The notes beneath the pieces are model-generated. The model was not told the origin of the DNA. It was given only the letters and a program-made list of their open reading frames with translations, and made no database searches. The position numbers and the translations under genes were made by a program. Positions 5,936 through 8,721 of a stretch of DNA of 8,721 nucleotides are shown here, in pieces. The stretch's first letter is position 1. Every line of letters starts with the position of its first letter. The DNA lies in the NCBI GenBank assembly GCA_938001995.1, contig CALLAV010000008.1:1-8721 (forward strand). Reading direction: 5' to 3'. The stretch comes from an uncultured Amylibacter sp. GTDB lineage: Bacteria; Pseudomonadota; Alphaproteobacteria; Rhodobacterales; Rhodobacteraceae.

Positions 5936-7138
5936 TTAAGTGCCGAACTGACGGGTTTCTTCAAAGGTTTGCGAAGCCGCAGAAATCAGCGCCTGCGCGA
6001 CCTTTTCCACGTCCTCAAGCGTCAATTTCGCAGGTAAACGCACATCACAAGCACGCATCAACATGCGCCGCGTTTGGGGCAACTCGACCTGTTCAGGCAA
6101 AAACTCCCAGTTCCAAAAGGCGCGGGCGTTGTCCTTGGACAGACCGAATAATTGCACCTTAACACCGAGCCGATCCGCGTTGGTGATAAAGGATTTACAC
6201 TCCGCATCGGTCACATCGACTAGATTGAACTGAATGCTGTCAGGCGCGCGGCTTTCACCTGCCAGCGCATCAGGGACGGTCATCCAAAGCGTCTGGTTCA
6301 GCGCAGAGGCAAGCGCGTCGTGGTTGCGGCGACCATCCATCACACGGCGCGGGATTTCACCGATTTGCGCGCGGATGATGGCAGCAGACAGGTTTGACAG
6401 ACGCAAGTTATACAGCGGCAGTTTGTTCTGCCACGCCTCGAAGGCTTCGCTCAGGCCTGTGTGCTTTTTCCAGTTGTGTTCATACGCACCCGACATGATG
6501 ACAGCACGCGCCACAAGATCCGCATCATCGGTGATCAGAATGCCGCCCTCGCCTGCATTCAGCAGCTTATAGCTTTGGAAAGAGAAACACCCGACACGGC
6601 CAAGCGTTCCGATCTTGCGCCCGTTCCATGTGGTTCCAAGCGAGTGGGCCGCGTCCTCGACCACAGGCACATTGCGTTTGGCGCAGAGGTCTAAGATTGC
6701 GTCCATGTCGGAGGTATGTCCCCGCATGTGACTGACGATGACAGCGTCGATACTGTGATCCAAACGTCGATCAAAATCCGCAATATCGATACGATAATTG
6801 TCGCCCACTTCGCACAAGACGGGGATGCAATCTGCGTGGATCACCGCCGATGGCACAGCAGCAAAGGTGAAACCAGGGATTAAAACACGCGCATCGCGTG
6901 GCAAGCCCAGCGCCTTGAGGCTGAGGAAAAGCGCGGCTGAACAACTCGACACCGCCAGTGCGAATTTTGACCCCATGGCGGCGGCAAATTCCTGTTCCAA
7001 CAAGGTGACAGGGGAATTTTCTGCGGCTGTGTAGCGGAAAAGATCGCCCGTTTGGAGCAACCGATCCACTTCAGCGCGAACGCTGGCTGGGATCGCTTCG
7101 GCTTGGTGCATGTCTGGCATATTCGATGTTTGCGTCAT
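5936..7138 (-). CDS. DegT/DnrJ/EryC1/StrS-family PLP aminotransferase
   Basis: A 400-residue fold-type I PLP enzyme of the sugar/cyclitol aminotransferase family, probably cytoplasmic. Visible features: the phosphate-binding region SSCSAAL (64-70), VLIPGFTF (85-92), the cofactor-contacting D162 in VVEDAAHSLG (159-168) and the Schiff-base lysine K191 in FSFQSYKLLNAGEGG (185-199). The GEGG ending and FSFQ start resemble the AHBA-synthase/inosose aminotransferase branch more than the ArnB branch. The segment VSHMRGHTSDMD (135-146) replaces the commoner 'VHxYGxxADM', which hints at a different substrate. Length is normal (370-400). ATG 7138 is preceded by AGGAAA (7153-7148) at 9 nt. It heads a likely operon with the MFS gene. 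No nucleotide-sugar or polysaccharide genes are nearby, so the substrate is unknown. Confidence 0.92.
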   Translation of the reverse strand: MTQTSNMPDMHQAEAIPASVRAEVDRLLQTGDLFRYTAAENSPVTLLEQEFAAAMGSKFALAVSSCSAALFLSLKALGLPRDARVLIPGFTFAAVPSAVIHADCIPVLCEVGDNYRIDIADFDRRLDHSIDAVIVSHMRGHTSDMDAILDLCAKRNVPVVEDAAHSLGTTWNGRKIGTLGRVGCFSFQSYKLLNAGEGGILITDDADLVARAVIMSGAYEHNWKKHTGLSEAFEAWQNKLPLYNLRLSNLSAAIIRAQIGEIPRRVMDGRRNHDALASALNQTLWMTVPDALAGESRAPDSIQFNLVDVTDAECKSFITNADRLGVKVQLFGLSKDNARAFWNWEFLPEQVELPQTRRMLMRACDVRLPAKLTLEDVEKVAQALISAASQTFEETRQFGT

Positions 7139-7151
7139 TAGTTCTGCTTTC

Positions 7152-7195
7152 CTGAAATCCAGTTTCAGTTTAATTAAACGAATTTTGTAACAAAA
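7152..7195. promoter_or_regulatory. Palindromes upstream of the aminotransferase gene
   Basis: Three symmetrical elements sit in 44 bp: CTGAAA (7152-7157) with TTTCAG (7163-7168), the perfect 12-bp palindrome GTTTAATTAAAC (7168-7179), and TTTTGT-A-ACAAAA (7183-7195). On the minus strand TAATTA (7176-7171) could be a -10 box, 17 bp from a weak TTACTT (7199-7194). The two AT-rich palindromes would then cover the -10 box and the spacer, a repressor-like arrangement. Promoter and operator roles are inferred. Confidence 0.4.
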
Positions 7196-7263
7196 GTAAG
7201 CCGTCCGTGGTGGTTTTTTCGCGACATTTCACCGCTTTGGGCTTTTGTTCTGCAAGGGTTTCG

Positions 7264-7293
7264 CGCACTCTGAGGTTGAAGTGCGATTTGGAG
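7264..7293 (+). promoter_or_regulatory. 5'-UTR hairpin next to the Kef-type antiporter ribosome-binding site
   Basis: CGCACT (7264-7269) and AGTGCG (7280-7285) form a perfect 6-bp stem with a 10-nt loop. The Shine-Dalgarno GGAG (7290-7293) follows 4 nt after the stem and lies 5 nt before the ATG. A stem this close to the ribosome-binding site could modulate initiation. The site and stem are seen; the effect is inferred. Confidence 0.45.
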
Positions 7294-7298
7294 CCCCG

Positions 7299-8721
7299 AT
7301 GGACAGTTTTTTTCTGCAAGCAACGATTTATTTGGCGGCAGCGGTGATAGCAGTCCCGATAGCAAAGCGGATAGGGCTTGGCTCCGTGCTTGGATATTTG
7401 ATTGCTGGGGTGATCATTGGGCCTGTCACTGGACTTGTCGGAAACGAAACGAAAGACCTACAACACTTCGCCGAATTTGGCGTGGTGATGATGTTGTTTA
7501 TCGTTGGGCTTGAACTTGAACCCCGTGCGCTGTGGGATATGCGGCATCGGCTGATCGGTCTGGGTGGACTGCAGGTCTCGCTCACAACTTTGGCGATCAC
7601 GGCAGCGTTCATGGCCTTTGGACAGGTCTGGTACATCGCGCTGGCGATTGGCTTGACCTTCGCACTGTCGTCGACTGCGATTGTGGTTCAGACCTTGAAC
7701 GAAAAGAACCTGATGCAAACCCAAGGTGGGCGGTCGGCGTTTTCGGTTCTGTTGACGCAAGACATCGCCGTTATTCCGATGCTGGCACTTGTGCCGCTGC
7801 TGGCGCTTGGCGATTTCAAAAACTTTGCCAGCCATAAGGGCGATCACCATTCCATGTCGCTGGTCGAAGGCCTGCCTGGATGGGGTGTTACGCTGGTTAC
7901 AATCGGCGCAGTGGCTGCCGTTATCCTGATCGGCATCTATTGCACGCGGCCGGTGCTGGCGTTTGTGGCACGGTCGCGATTGCCTGAAATGTTCACTGCG
8001 ATTGCACTGCTGCTGGTCGTTGGCATCGCCCTGCTGATGACCGTTGTTGGCTTGTCCCCTGCACTTGGCGCGTTTCTAGCGGGTGTTGTTTTGGCGAACT
8101 CTGAATTCCGCCACGAATTGGAAAGTGACCTTGAACCGTTCAAAGGCCTTCTGTTGGGATTGTTTTTCATCACCGTTGGCGCAGGCATTGATTTTGACAT
8201 CCTTATGGGGGAACCCGCGCGCATTTTGGGGCTGACTGCAGCCGTTATCTTTATCAAGGGGGCAGTCCTTTACGCCCTCGCTGTAGTGTTTGGCATAGCT
8301 GGTCGTGCACGATGGCTGTTCACTTTGGCCTTGGCGCAAGCCGGTGAATTCGGGTTTGTCCTGATCGCCTTTTCAACCCAACAAAGCGTGTTGCCAGATG
8401 CGTTGGCCGCAGACCTTCTTTTGGTTGTCGCCCTGTCGATGCTGGTGACTCCCCTTCTGTTTATCCTTTACGAAAAACTGTCCCCCAGGATGGACGTGAG
8501 CGCCGACCATCCGGAAGACGATATCGACGAACAGGGCACTGTTATCGTTGCAGGTATTGGTCGTTTTGGACAGGTGGTGAACCGCCTTGTCCAAAGCTCT
8601 GGCTTCTCCACAATCGTTTTGGACAGCAACCTAGAAACCGTGCAATTGATGCGCACGTTTGGCTTTAAAGGCTATTTTGGCGACCCAACACGTCCAGACA
8701 TTTTACATGCCGCCGGACTTG
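7299..8721 (+). CDS. KefB/KefC-type CPA2 potassium:proton antiporter, 3'-truncated
   Basis: An inner-membrane monovalent cation:proton antiporter of the CPA2 family with a C-terminal nucleotide-binding regulatory domain; E. coli relatives are glutathione-gated K+ efflux systems that acidify the cytoplasm during electrophile stress. The 474 visible residues show about 12 hydrophobic segments up to 391. They include ALSSTAIVVQTLN (122-134) and LLTQDIAVIP (151-160) with the transport-site pair Q154-D155. The conserved LGAFLAGVVLA (256-266) is followed by the Kef central loop HELESDLEPFKGLLLGLFF (272-290). The RCK/TrkA-N domain begins at about 413 with GIGRFGQ (419-425) and D442 after the second strand. 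The rest of that domain, where ligand gating resides, is outside the window. ATG 7299 has GGAG 5 nt upstream. No KefF/KefG-like accessory gene is visible upstream. KefB versus KefC cannot be decided. Confidence 0.94.
   Translation, partial: MDSFFLQATIYLAAAVIAVPIAKRIGLGSVLGYLIAGVIIGPVTGLVGNETKDLQHFAEFGVVMMLFIVGLELEPRALWDMRHRLIGLGGLQVSLTTLAITAAFMAFGQVWYIALAIGLTFALSSTAIVVQTLNEKNLMQTQGGRSAFSVLLTQDIAVIPMLALVPLLALGDFKNFASHKGDHHSMSLVEGLPGWGVTLVTIGAVAAVILIGIYCTRPVLAFVARSRLPEMFTAIALLLVVGIALLMTVVGLSPALGAFLAGVVLANSEFRHELESDLEPFKGLLLGLFFITVGAGIDFDILMGEPARILGLTAAVIFIKGAVLYALAVVFGIAGRARWLFTLALAQAGEFGFVLIAFSTQQSVLPDALAADLLLVVALSMLVTPLLFILYEKLSPRMDVSADHPEDDIDEQGTVIVAGIGRFGQVVNRLVQSSGFSTIVLDSNLETVQLMRTFGFKGYFGDPTRPDILHAAGL

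Noticed and set aside
7328..7850. Minus-strand open frames inside the Kef-type gene
   Set aside because: They are antisense to a well-recognised antiporter and show low-complexity Arg/Gln/Pro translations with no domain.

Overview
The window looks like ordinary chromosome from an alphaproteobacterium, most likely a Rhodobacteraceae (Roseobacter-group) member of moderate GC content. That placement is an inference. It rests on the alphaproteobacterial style of LepA, a small secreted 'arginine transporter'-type protein that I recall from Rhodobacterales, the H-type lectin protein, and GANTC sites typical of CcrM methylation. No 16S, tRNA or other phylogenetic anchor is present. I see no mobile element, CRISPR array, phage gene or RNA gene.

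Layout, left to right. (1) 1-1499, minus: lepA (elongation factor 4), with its 3' end outside the window. (2) 1691-1993, plus: a 100-residue secreted cysteine-containing protein. It converges with an H-type lectin domain protein (1994-2392, minus). The two stop codons abut in the loop of one hairpin. (3) 2393-2671: a 279-base AT-rich gap with a 12-bp direct repeat and three GANTC sites. (4) 2672-4121, minus: hpd (4-hydroxyphenylpyruvate dioxygenase) followed 4 nt later by a Rieske [2Fe-2S] protein, a probable translationally coupled pair. (5) 4122-4273: a divergent control region with inverted and helically phased repeats. (6) 4274-4732, plus: an Lrp/AsnC regulator, the obvious candidate regulator of hpd and of itself. 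(7) 4729-7138, minus: a DegT/DnrJ/EryC1/StrS aminotransferase followed by an MFS transporter. The MFS gene ends in a 4-nt CTAG overlap with the regulator gene. (8) 7139-7298: a second divergent control region with two AT-rich palindromes on the aminotransferase side and a 5'-UTR hairpin on the other. (9) 7299-8721, plus: a KefB/KefC-type CPA2 potassium:proton antiporter, truncated by the window edge.

How the genes may work together. The clearest unit is regulator-hpd-Rieske, a tyrosine/4-hydroxyphenylpyruvate catabolic module under an amino-acid-sensing regulator. The later homogentisate-pathway genes are not in the window. The aminotransferase and MFS genes look like a two-gene operon of unknown substrate. 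I did not find a convincing new multi-gene system. The observations most worth a second look are small-scale: the stop-codon hairpin, a probable leaderless lepA mRNA, the operator-like repeat arrays, and the hpd-Rieske coupling.
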